64,000 bases of DNA. Origin: Paenibacillus sp. YPG26. Lineage in GTDB: Bacteria; Bacillota; Bacilli; Paenibacillales; Paenibacillaceae. Location of the stretch: contig NZ_CP084530.1 in NCBI RefSeq assembly GCF_023704175.1, forward strand, positions 3,658,001-3,722,000, in the 5' to 3' direction. Within the stretch, counting starts at the first letter, position 1. The number at the start of each line of letters is the position of its first letter. Below are positions 24,980 to 32,102 of this stretch, piece by piece. Under the pieces are notes generated by a model. It was given only the letters and a program-made list of their open reading frames with translations, had not been told where the DNA came from and searched no databases. The position numbers and the translations under genes are program-made.

Positions 24980-25972
24980 TTAGAATTGATATAAAAGTGC
25001 GGACATGGTGTATCCGATTCCTACCGAGCAAAAGACAACTTTATCGCCAGGGGAGATCTTGCCGGATTCAAGCGCCTCTTCAAGTGCAAAGATCGGGCTT
25101 GTGACTCCGGTGTAACCATACTTCTCGCCGACAAAAGTATACTTGTCCAGTCCAACATGCATCTTCTCCAAAGTCTCCTCAATCTCGGGACGGGAGAACT
25201 GCGAGAACAACCAGTGATCCACATCGGCTGCCAGAATTCCGTTGCGACCAAGCATAATCGTGATGATCTCTCTCCATTCATCCGAGAAGTAGCTCACATC
25301 ATGTGGAATGAAGCGGAGTCTCTTATCCGATTCCTGAACGCCTTCGCTGAACATCTTAGACAAGCCTACAGCCGGAAAAGTCACGGTATCTCCAAGCTTG
25401 GAGTCCGTCTTGTAGTTCGCATCCAGAAAGCCTCCGGGAAGCTCCTGCTTCTCCAGAATGACAGCGGCTGCGCCGTCAGAGAAATTCGGATAGACGATGG
25501 TATCATCCTTACGGGCAATATTGCTGACATGTACACTGCCTACAATTAGCGCACGCTTGATGAAGCGGTTCCCCGAAAGGTACTGCCGCACCTGATCCAT
25601 CGCGGTAAGCATGCCGATACAGTTCGTATTCAGGTCATAGACGATATGTGCGTTAACCGCTCCAATCTCTCTGTGAATCAGCAAGGCATTGCTCGGATAG
25701 GTATATTCCGGTGTGTCGGAGACGAACACCACCATATCCAATTCTTCCGCCGCTACCTTGGATTCAGCAAGGAGCTTCTTCGCCGCCTGTACGCCCATAG
25801 TTAGTGAATTCTCATTCTCGGTGCTCACCAGGTATCTGGTCTTTCTCCCAAGATGATTCATAAGACCTTCCGATTCCAGGCCCAGCTTGTTGAAATGCTC
25901 TACGAAATAAGCGTTGTCATAGGCTGTTGATGGATGGTAGGTTGCAATTCCTTTGATGTGAATCTGTTGCAC
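24980..25972 (-). CDS. Ketoacyl-ACP synthase III-like protein with altered active site
   Basis: 330 residues, GTG start with AAGGAGGT seven bases upstream. Thiolase-type fold: the nucleophile is Cys118 in DLNTNCIGM, matching FabH. At the FabH His position (PHQAN) the sequence is FSQFS, giving Ser257; at the Asn position (GNTSAAS) it is GYTGVTS, giving Tyr287. So only Cys of the Cys-His-Asn triad remains. An acyl transfer via Cys is still possible; decarboxylative condensation is doubtful. It differs from housekeeping fabH, has no fab genes beside it, and is preceded by a c-di-GMP-I riboswitch with a terminator. Confidence 0.88.
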   Translation of the reverse strand: MQQIHIKGIATYHPSTAYDNAYFVEHFNKLGLESEGLMNHLGRKTRYLVSTENENSLTMGVQAAKKLLAESKVAAEELDMVVFVSDTPEYTYPSNALLIHREIGAVNAHIVYDLNTNCIGMLTAMDQVRQYLSGNRFIKRALIVGSVHVSNIARKDDTIVYPNFSDGAAAVILEKQELPGGFLDANYKTDSKLGDTVTFPAVGLSKMFSEGVQESDKRLRFIPHDVSYFSDEWREIITIMLGRNGILAADVDHWLFSQFSRPEIEETLEKMHVGLDKYTFVGEKYGYTGVTSPIFALEEALESGKISPGDKVVFCSVGIGYTMSALLYQF

Positions 25973-26016
25973 GTAATGGACCTCCTTGTATAGTAGGTCT
26001 CTCCTTATTGAAGCCA

Positions 26017-26046
26017 GACAAAAGGCCTACTCCTGAGAGCAGACCT
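26017..26046 (-). terminator. Expression-platform terminator of the c-di-GMP riboswitch
   Basis: Minus-strand AGGTCTGCTC-TCAG-GAGTAGGCCT stem (two G-U pairs), followed by TTTTGT. It lies between the aptamer and the KAS III-like gene, 45 bases before the start codon. Confidence 0.8.
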
Positions 26047-26077
26047 GAGGTAATCACCCTAGTATTCATCCCCCGCT

Positions 26078-26150
26078 GGTAACCGGCTGTCTTAGCATTA
26101 TGCCTTAGACCCTTGGCTTTGCGTCCTTGCTTTTCAGCAAGTTTGCCTTT
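26078..26150 (-). ncRNA. Cyclic-di-GMP-I riboswitch aptamer (GEMM-I)
   Basis: The minus strand contains GGCAAAC, a TTGCT-GAAA-AGCAA hairpin with GAAA tetraloop, GGACGCAAAGCC, a GGGTCTAAGGCA...TGCTAAGACAGCC hairpin and GGTTACC, in the order and spacing of the GEMM-I consensus. It is preceded by a good promoter and followed by a terminator, so it is a complete transcription-control switch for the KAS III-like and STAS-like genes. Whether ligand turns it on or off is not decided by the sequence read here. Confidence 0.94.
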
Positions 26151-26188
26151 TTCAAGTTAGAGAGCTATTAGACCTGTTTTGCTATTCT

Positions 26189-26217
26189 ATTATAGTTCTA
26201 TTTTCCTGCTATGTAAA
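26189..26217 (-). promoter_or_regulatory. Sigma-A promoter of the riboswitch operon
   Basis: Minus-strand TTTACA (26217-26212), a 17-base spacer and a perfect TATAAT (26194-26189). Predicted start near 26182, about 30 bases before the aptamer. Confidence 0.8.
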
Positions 26218-26355
26218 TAAAATCCTCGTATTTTCCGTAAATTTTTTCCTATTACATTCTACTAATCTCCTGGCCTGCCGTAAAAGTGTAAAAGCCCCCT
26301 CTTTCGGGGTATTATTATAGATGTGTGAACTATGAATGGACTGGAGTGATTCAAG

Positions 26356-27075
26356 GTGGAACTAAGCCATAAGAATGCCCTGATAACAGGTGCCGGAAAA
26401 GGAATAGGGCGTGCTGTAGCCATAGCCTTGGCCAAAGAGGGTGTGAATCTCGGATTGATCGCGAGAACCGAATCGGACCTGACAGATCTTGCAGGGGAGC
26501 TGCAGAAGGAATATGGAATCAAAGTGAGCATTGCCCCTGCGGATATATCCAATCCCGCCGAAGCCGAAGCTTCCGCAGCCAAGATCAAGCAGGAGCTTGG
26601 CTCCGTGGATATCCTGATCAACAATGCGGGGATCGCCAAATTCGGAACCCTGCTTGAGATGGATCCCGAGGAATGGAAGAGAATTCTTGATGTGAACGTA
26701 ATGGGGACTTACAACGTCACCCGTGCCGTCCTGCCTGATCTGGTCGCCCAGAACAAGGGTGACATCATTAATGTAGCCTCTACAGCTGGTGAGCGCGGCT
26801 TCGCAACAGGATCGGCCTACTGCGCCTCCAAATTCGCCCTCATGGGCATGACCGAGTCACTGGCACAGGAAGTCCGCAAGCATAACATCCGCGTTACGGC
26901 TCTGACGCCGAGCACGGTCAATACGGACCTTGCCACAAATGCCGGACTCAAGATCGGTGATGAGGACCGGATGATGCAGCCTGAGGATGTGGCCGAGCTT
27001 GTTCTGGCCGCGCTGAAGCTTCCTGCACGGGTGTTCCTGAAGACCGCTGGCATCTGGACGACGAATCCGCAGTAA
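26356..27075 (+). CDS. Short-chain dehydrogenase/reductase (FabG-like)
   Basis: 239 residues, GTG start with GGAG about nine bases upstream. The cofactor motif is TGAGKGIG at 11-18, the structural motif is NNAG at 89-92, and the catalytic set Ser142, Tyr155 and Lys159 (YCASK) is complete. It oxidises or reduces an alcohol/ketone with NAD(P)H; FabG-like 3-ketoacyl reductase is one option, but it stands as a single gene, so the substrate is open. It ends at a 22-bp perfect inverted repeat that includes its stop codon. Confidence 0.93.
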   Translation: MELSHKNALITGAGKGIGRAVAIALAKEGVNLGLIARTESDLTDLAGELQKEYGIKVSIAPADISNPAEAEASAAKIKQELGSVDILINNAGIAKFGTLLEMDPEEWKRILDVNVMGTYNVTRAVLPDLVAQNKGDIINVASTAGERGFATGSAYCASKFALMGMTESLAQEVRKHNIRVTALTPSTVNTDLATNAGLKIGDEDRMMQPEDVAELVLAALKLPARVFLKTAGIWTTNPQ

Positions 27076-27120
27076 ATGAGAAAAAGAGCCGCAGATTAGC
27101 GGCTCTTTTTCTCATTTACT
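27071..27120. terminator. Bidirectional terminator between the SDR and DUF378 genes
   Basis: Perfect 22-base arms (start AGTAAATGAGAAAAAGAGCC) with loop AGATTA; the A and T runs allow it to stop transcription from both sides. The SDR stop codon lies in the left arm. Confidence 0.92.
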
Positions 27121-27138
27121 GTATCCTATGATGAGCTG

Positions 27139-27348
27139 TTAAGCTCTCTCACGGTTGTTCACACCCGCGAGAAATTTAAGACTGTACAGCGCGCACAGGC
27201 CGACAATCACGTATACCAGCCTGGACAAGCCGCTGTCCGCTCCGCCAAAGATTGCGGCGACCAGATCGTATTTGAACAAGCCGACAAGCAGCCAGTTAAG
27301 TCCGCCAACGATTAGCAGCACCAGGGCAACCGTATCTAATGTTTTCAT
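27139..27348 (-). CDS. DUF378 membrane protein
   Basis: 69 residues, starting MKTLDTVALVLLIVGGLNWL at an ATG with GGAGG eight bases upstream; the frame extends 12 codons further without a site. Two membrane spans are joined by a loop with LFKYDLVAAIFGG, and the second contains YVIVGLCALYSLKFL; this is the DUF378 pattern. Function unknown; these proteins are common in Bacillales. Confidence 0.92.
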   Translation of the reverse strand: MKTLDTVALVLLIVGGLNWLLVGLFKYDLVAAIFGGADSGLSRLVYVIVGLCALYSLKFLAGVNNRERA

Positions 27349-27464
27349 ATTCTTGACCTCCATCCTGTCCGATTTGCAAAGCAAGTATCTTCATGTAATA
27401 TCTTTACCCTACTGGAAAATTATTAAACCTGCTCTACAATCTATTTAGGAAGGGAGTTAAGTTA

Positions 27465-27983
27465 ATGACCACGCCCACAGCCGTCCCCTATCTGCTTGGT
27501 GATGACGGCATTATTCCTAACAACCCGGATCTGCCCGTCCTCGTGTATCCCGAGGTGTTCAAGCATCATCCTCATAAGACCGAGGCCATCTTCAATTCGC
27601 ATGGCTGGCTGAACAGCTGGACGAATGGCGTGTTCAGTTACCACCACTATCACAGCAACTGCCACGAGGTGCTTGGGGTGATCCGCGGTACCGTCCTGCT
27701 TCAGCTCGGTGGCGAACAAGGGCAGCAGATCCGGTTAAATACCGGGGATGTCGCTCTGCTTCCAGCCGGAACCGGGCATAAGAAGCTCTCCGCAAGCCCG
27801 GACTTTCAGATTGTGGGCGCTTATCCAGGCGGAATGGAGTATAACACCCGCCGGGGAACAGCAGAGGACCGGCAGAAGGCTCTCGCCGAGATTCCGGAGG
27901 TACCGATCCCCGACACCGACCCCGTCAATGGGAAGGCCGGGCCTGTACATACGCTATGGAGGAGAGGAACCTTGCGCGGTTAG
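27465..27983 (+). CDS. Cupin protein, YjlB-like
   Basis: 172 residues, ATG after AGGAAGGGAG. The cupin core has HYHSNCHEVLGVIRG (HxH and Glu metal ligands), a GDVALLPAGTGHKK second motif, and an N-terminal segment FKHHPHKTEAIFNSHGW typical of YjlB. It should be a small metal-binding barrel; substrate unknown. In Bacillus yjlB is a neighbour of yjlC-ndh; here it is separate by 3.5 kb. Confidence 0.88.
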   Translation: MTTPTAVPYLLGDDGIIPNNPDLPVLVYPEVFKHHPHKTEAIFNSHGWLNSWTNGVFSYHHYHSNCHEVLGVIRGTVLLQLGGEQGQQIRLNTGDVALLPAGTGHKKLSASPDFQIVGAYPGGMEYNTRRGTAEDRQKALAEIPEVPIPDTDPVNGKAGPVHTLWRRGTLRG

Positions 27984-28134
27984 CGGATTATACCTGGTGA
28001 GTATTTGACCGGGACAAGCGGGTTGCCGAAGGATGTAGCACATTGAGTAGGACCATATCCGAACAGGATAAGCGATAAGGACAATGCTCTTCCCGGAGCC
28101 GTTCGAGCGTGAACCGAACTCATAACGCATAAGA

Positions 28135-28176
28135 CAGGGCCGCCCCTTGCGGAGCGGCCCTGCCTCTTCATTTTTT
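28135..28176 (+). terminator. Likely terminator after the cupin gene
   Basis: Nine-base stem CAGGGCCGC / GCGGCCCTG followed after eight bases by TTTTTT. It may also serve the convergent minus-strand gene. Confidence 0.6.
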
Positions 28177-28705
28177 ATGGCACATATTGCTGTACGATCT
28201 TGGTTACCTGGCCGTTCTTAATCGTAATATGATAAGGAAATGCCTGCACGTCTAACAGCTTGGTATTGCGGAAGATAGACTGGAATTTCTTAAGCGATAC
28301 ATGCTCATTCCACTTGATATCCATGTCCTCAAGCTTGCCAGTACGGTCGTAGATCTGCATCATGACCTTCGCGCCAGCCGCGACCTGGTAGTTAACCGTG
28401 CGATTGCTGTCATTCGTAATGTAATAACCGTCCAGAGCTCCCCCAATCTCCTTGTAAGCCTCGGGCTCGCGCTCCTTGAACTTCACATCCGCATCCTTCC
28501 CCATATACCAGCCGATCGGGTCCACGGTAATGCGCAACTTGCCATCCACACTCTTCATTTGCTTAATGTATACGGTCCTCGTCTGCGTCTTGACTGCGTT
28601 TTTAGTCGTTGTTCCTGCCGCTGTTGCTGCACCTGACGTACTAAATACGGTAAATACGGCTAGACTGAATAAAGTTAGTATTAATGCTGCTCTTCTCTTC
28701 ACCAT
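28175..28705 (-). CDS. Secreted hypothetical protein
   Basis: 176 residues with a signal peptide (positive MVKRR, hydrophobic ILTLFSLAVFTVFS, Ala-rich cleavage region near 30). The mature part contains ITVDPIGWYMGKDADVKF and is beta-rich with many charged residues. No lipobox and no anchor, so it is probably released or wall-associated. Family not recognised. The ribosome site (GGCAGGG, four bases away) is weak. Confidence 0.75.
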   Translation of the reverse strand: MVKRRAALILTLFSLAVFTVFSTSGAATAAGTTTKNAVKTQTRTVYIKQMKSVDGKLRITVDPIGWYMGKDADVKFKEREPEAYKEIGGALDGYYITNDSNRTVNYQVAAGAKVMMQIYDRTGKLEDMDIKWNEHVSLKKFQSIFRNTKLLDVQAFPYHITIKNGQVTKIVQQYVP

Positions 28706-28890
28706 GCATCCCTGCCTGTTTCATAATTGGTATACCATTCAATAACCATTTCAGCGCTCTTCAAACGCTGTTCTGTCTTATCTTTAATTATATATGTGCG
28801 ATTCCGGAAATAGATCACAATATCGTTACAGAGATACGCCTGATTTGTCATAAATAAACAGAATACATAGCCCCCGGCTAAAAAGCCTAA

Positions 28891-28919
28891 CAAAAAAATC
28901 CGCCTATCTAGGCGGATTT
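28891..28919 (-). terminator. Intrinsic terminator of the MpsC-like gene
   Basis: Minus-strand stem AAATCCGCCTA / TAGGCGGATTT followed by TTTTTTTG; the stem overlaps the end of the coding region. Confidence 0.9.
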
Positions 28920-29608
28920 GTAACTACTACGGTAATGCTCTGGTCCAGCTTCTCATCCCAGTCCATGAAGCACTCTGCGATGGTGCGGCCCAAGGAACTG
29001 CTGATCTGGCTGCTGCGTGTTATGTAACCCTTCTCAAGCCTTCTTTTCACATCCCTCAGAATCTCCCCGTGCTCAAGCCGGATCAATTCCTTCTCCATCT
29101 CGCCGAGAACACCCTGACGGAGAACCAGCAGTGTCCGTGGATTAATCTCGTAGGAAGAAATCTCAAGCGGCTCCTTCTGCACGCGTCCGCTAATCGTGAC
29201 GATTTCACGTTCGAGCTCCAGCTTGCCGGGGTATGTCTTGGGCTGCGGTTCATTCAGGCCTATGGGTTCAGGAAAGCTCGCGATCAGCATCCCGCTCTTG
29301 CTGTCAAACTCCCAATCATAATACAGCTTCTCAGGCTCCATACCGAGCACAAGCTTAAGATAACCTGTAATCTCAGGTATAACCCGCTGCATGATCTGGT
29401 CTCTTATTTGACGGATAATAGATTCTTGATTCTGTTCAAGCAGTACACGTTCGGAATTGATCAGGAAGCTTCTCAGATAGATTGTGGTGAACTTATGGCT
29501 GAATGAGACGACAACAGATTCAGGTCCCTTGCCAAAGTGCTCTCTGAATGCTTTTCCTGTAAAGCTTGCGATTTGCTGACAAAGCTGCTGAGATTGTAAT
29601 TGATTCAT
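28904..29608 (-). CDS. DUF2294/MpsC-like protein with two tandem domains
   Basis: 234 residues. Residues 1-115 (with GKGPESVVVSFSHKFTTIYL and LVLGMEPEKLYYDW) and 125-234 (with LRQGVLGEMEKELIRLEHG and CFMDWDEKLDQSITVVV) both look like DUF2294, the domain named MpsC after the membrane potential-generating, bicarbonate-linked MpsABC system. MpsA and MpsB partners are not in the window, so a transport role is uncertain. The start has no good ribosome site nearby: GAGG lies 14 bases before the ATG inside a stem of the leader. The leader is long and structured (see 29617-29965). Confidence 0.78.
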   Translation of the reverse strand: MNQLQSQQLCQQIASFTGKAFREHFGKGPESVVVSFSHKFTTIYLRSFLINSERVLLEQNQESIIRQIRDQIMQRVIPEITGYLKLVLGMEPEKLYYDWEFDSKSGMLIASFPEPIGLNEPQPKTYPGKLELEREIVTISGRVQKEPLEISSYEINPRTLLVLRQGVLGEMEKELIRLEHGEILRDVKRRLEKGYITRSSQISSSLGRTIAECFMDWDEKLDQSITVVVTNPPR

Positions 29609-29616
29609 TTACAACT

Positions 29617-29690
29617 GACTCGCCTCGTCGGTGCCCAGCCAGGCCTATGCAGTGTCCCCGGCTTCCTGCTTATTAGCTGCAGCGAGTCAT
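29617..29690 (-). promoter_or_regulatory. Leader hairpin and mini-ORF before the MpsC-like gene
   Basis: Seven-base complementary arms GACTCGC and GCGAGTC (29617-29623 and 29682-29688) close a 72-base region just before the start codon and cover the only GAGG. The left arm lies inside a possible six-codon ORF (29690-29673, Met-Thr-Arg-Cys-Ser-stop) that has a strong GGGAGGG site five bases upstream. Translation of it could open the stem. Confidence 0.4.
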
Positions 29691-29713
29691 TCTTTCCCTC
29701 CCTTAGCAAACAT

Positions 29714-29751
29714 AAAAAAGCCTAACATCCCTGTTCATAGAGAAGTTAGGC
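29714..29751 (-). terminator. Intrinsic terminator between the epimerase gene and the MpsC-like gene
   Basis: Minus-strand stem GCCTAAC / GTTAGGC with an 18-base loop, followed by TTTTTTATG. It ends the exopolysaccharide operon or works as an attenuator in the MpsC leader. Confidence 0.8.
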
Positions 29752-29965
29752 CATGAAATTGACTTTTATCCTAAGATAGATTCATTCATTTACCTGACAA
29801 TATAAAGTTCACAATCGTTAATGTGATCACATCCGTCAAACCAGAAACAACGAGCACTGGGGTTAGCCTCGAAAAATCACTACCTTATACCCGTAGTCTT
29901 GGCTATCATAACACATTTCCTCCGGAAGAAATACGTCTATAGGAACTATTTTAATCCTGATTGTG
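29752..29965 (-). other. Unassigned non-coding region after the exopolysaccharide operon
   Basis: No open frame. On the minus strand it contains a possible hairpin CGAG-13-CTCG and a TGTGATCACA palindrome. It could be the 3' end of the long operon or an unknown structured leader RNA. It does not match any riboswitch consensus that I recall. Confidence 0.35.
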
Positions 29966-30895
29966 CTAACGGACTGCGGCTTTATGAAGCGAGTATTCAT
30001 TCAGGGTTACCTGAAGTCCGTCCAGGATGGTATGAACAGGTTCCCAATCCAGCAGCATTCTTGCCTTATCGTTGCTAAGCAGGCTGTGGACAATGTCTCC
30101 CTCTCTGGCCGCCTGATAATCGGGAACTATATGTAGGTCGCTTAGATTCCGCAGCATCCCGAACAGTTCTCGAATGCTCAGCGGCTTCCCGCTACTGATG
30201 TTCATCACTTGTCTGGATCCACGCTGCAGGGCGGCTGCATTGGCTGCAGCAACATCTTTTACAAAGATGAAGTCTCTGGAATGCTCACCGTCTCCATAGA
30301 TTGCCGGGCGTTCACCTTCCAGCATCCGGCCCACAAAAGAAGCAACTACCGCCCCTTCTCCGTTCGAGGTCTGTCCGGGGCCATATACGTTGGCGTATCT
30401 TAGAATGGCGTAATCGAGTCCGTACTGACGGGAGAAAGACTCAATATATTTCTCCGTGGCAAGCTTGGAGAGCCCATAGAAAGAGAGCGGATCAAGCTCA
30501 TGACTCTCATCAATAGGGAGATAGAGGGGATTGCCGTAGACTGCTGCTGAAGAGGAGAAGACAATTTTGCGGACATGATAGTCCACACACTGCTTCAGCA
30601 GATTCACGGTACCCAGAATATTATGCTGCGCATCCAGATATGGATTGTGAAGAGAGCGCTGAACGCTGATCTGACCTGCCAGGTGAATGACCGCATCCGG
30701 CCGCTCCGTGCTGAAGACTTGCGAGAGCTGCCCTGAGCCGATGTCCACCGGATAGAAGATTACTCTCTCGTCATAGTAGGACTTCGTCCCGTCCTCCAAA
30801 TAATCGATCACGATGACCTGATGTCCCTGCTCCAGCAATTGCTCAACCGTGTGCCGCCCGATGAACCCCGCTCCGCCGGTTACTGCGATCTTCAT
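29966..30895 (-). CDS. NAD-dependent sugar-nucleotide epimerase (GalE-like)
   Basis: 309 residues from an ATG with AGGAGAG eight bases upstream; the frame runs 23 codons further but without GalE similarity. Rossmann motif TGGAGFIGRH, then HLAGQISV, SSSAAVYG and the catalytic Tyr-x3-Lys in SFYGLSKLATE. It interconverts UDP-sugars, most likely a C4 epimerisation such as UDP-glucose/galactose or the N-acetyl forms. Last gene of the exopolysaccharide cluster. Confidence 0.9.
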   Translation of the reverse strand: MKIAVTGGAGFIGRHTVEQLLEQGHQVIVIDYLEDGTKSYYDERVIFYPVDIGSGQLSQVFSTERPDAVIHLAGQISVQRSLHNPYLDAQHNILGTVNLLKQCVDYHVRKIVFSSSAAVYGNPLYLPIDESHELDPLSFYGLSKLATEKYIESFSRQYGLDYAILRYANVYGPGQTSNGEGAVVASFVGRMLEGERPAIYGDGEHSRDFIFVKDVAAANAAALQRGSRQVMNISSGKPLSIRELFGMLRNLSDLHIVPDYQAAREGDIVHSLLSNDKARMLLDWEPVHTILDGLQVTLNEYSLHKAAVR

Positions 30896-31009
30896 TGAAT
30901 CTACTCTCCTATTCTTATAAATACATGAGCATGGAATGAGCGGAGCAACAGCTCTCCCTTCCATATGAGTCGATTCAATGTATGAATATGGCCATGAAAA
31001 TATGACTTT

Positions 31010-32032
31010 TTATTTCATACTGTACATTTCTCTCATTAGCGTTACATCGGGTATCCAGTAGTACAGCTCTTTTTTGACCAGGGGGTCGTAGAGCTTCTCA
31101 CTGTGTCCCGGAATTTGATAATACTTCATATCCTCTGTCTTCATCTCCTTCGCCAGCAAGGACAAGCTCAAGAGATCGCTGTCAGTCAGATTGGTATCCA
31201 CCATATCCTCTCTCACCTGCCTGATCAGAACCGGAAGCCTTGCAAGATTCGCCGGCTGCAGCAGGGTCCGCAGAATGCTCTTCAGCACAAGCGCCTGGTT
31301 CTGCTGACGCCCCTGGTCGCCTTCGGCAAGCGAATGGCGTTCCTGCACAAGCTTGAGTGTGAGATCCCCGCCCAGCTTCTGTTCGCCCGCAGGCAGGGTC
31401 AAATGCGCATAGGTCAGCTTCACGGGAGCAGGAAGCGTGACTTCAAGGCCCCCCAGGGTATCTATGAAATGCTCAAATCCCTCAAAGTCGGTCTTCACAT
31501 AATAATGGATTGAACAGCCGCACAAATTGCTGACAGCCTGGAGCGAGGCCTTCGTCCCCTCATGATTGCCGCCACGGAGCTCTCCGAGCAGATGGGCATG
31601 GTTAATCTTCGTATACCCCACTCCCGGCAGCTTGACCCGGGTATCCCGCGGAATAGAGACCAGACTAACCCTGTTCTCGTCAACGTTGACCCTCGCCAGC
31701 ATCATCACATCCGTCCGGGAATCCTCACTTCCTCTGGCATCAATACCCAGGATCAGTATATTAAGATTCGTCTGCGCAAGGCCCGGCTTCTCACCCATGA
31801 GGGAGCGGGCCGGGGAAGCTGCAGCTGCAGGAGGCCCGGAGCGGACATCCCCCGGAATCCGGCCGCCCGTATCCGGTGCGGCGACGGCATCCGGATCCGG
31901 AACAGCCAGCACTGGGATCTCCGAAGGACGGAAATGCTGCGAAGGCTGGAGAGACCAGTAGAAAGCATACCCGCCCAGAGCTGTGCAGAGCAGGAGCCCG
32001 GCTATCAGCATATACACCTTACGCTTGTTCAT
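31010..32032 (-). CDS. LytR-CpsA-Psr (LCP) family ligase
   Basis: 340 residues, ATG after AGGAGTAGAAG. A short cytoplasmic start and one membrane span (6-28), then a Pro/Ala-rich linker, then an LCP domain with NILILGIDAR, DSRTDVMML and VSIPRDTRV. LCP enzymes move undecaprenyl-linked glycopolymers onto peptidoglycan outside the cell. The usual late R..xxR motif reads RHSLAEGDQGRQQNQ, so the second conserved Arg is replaced by Asn. Its place in the locus suggests that the polysaccharide is fixed to the wall. Confidence 0.92.
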   Translation of the reverse strand: MNKRKVYMLIAGLLLCTALGGYAFYWSLQPSQHFRPSEIPVLAVPDPDAVAAPDTGGRIPGDVRSGPPAAAASPARSLMGEKPGLAQTNLNILILGIDARGSEDSRTDVMMLARVNVDENRVSLVSIPRDTRVKLPGVGYTKINHAHLLGELRGGNHEGTKASLQAVSNLCGCSIHYYVKTDFEGFEHFIDTLGGLEVTLPAPVKLTYAHLTLPAGEQKLGGDLTLKLVQERHSLAEGDQGRQQNQALVLKSILRTLLQPANLARLPVLIRQVREDMVDTNLTDSDLLSLSLLAKEMKTEDMKYYQIPGHSEKLYDPLVKKELYYWIPDVTLMREMYSMK

Positions 32033-32102
32033 CTTCTACTCCTACCTCCTTGGGTCTCTGCCAGCCCGTCAATTGAGAGAATCAACGCGGAAGAACCCGT
32101 TC

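Noticed and set aside
28699..28893. 64-codon minus-strand frame before the secreted protein gene
   Set aside because: Starts inside the terminator of the MpsC-like gene with a TTG and no ribosome site.
29752..29965. Known riboswitch class upstream of the MpsC-like gene
   Set aside because: I compared by eye with the c-di-GMP, ZTP, fluoride, preQ1, purine, M-box and c-di-AMP consensus patterns and found no convincing match, so it is left unassigned.
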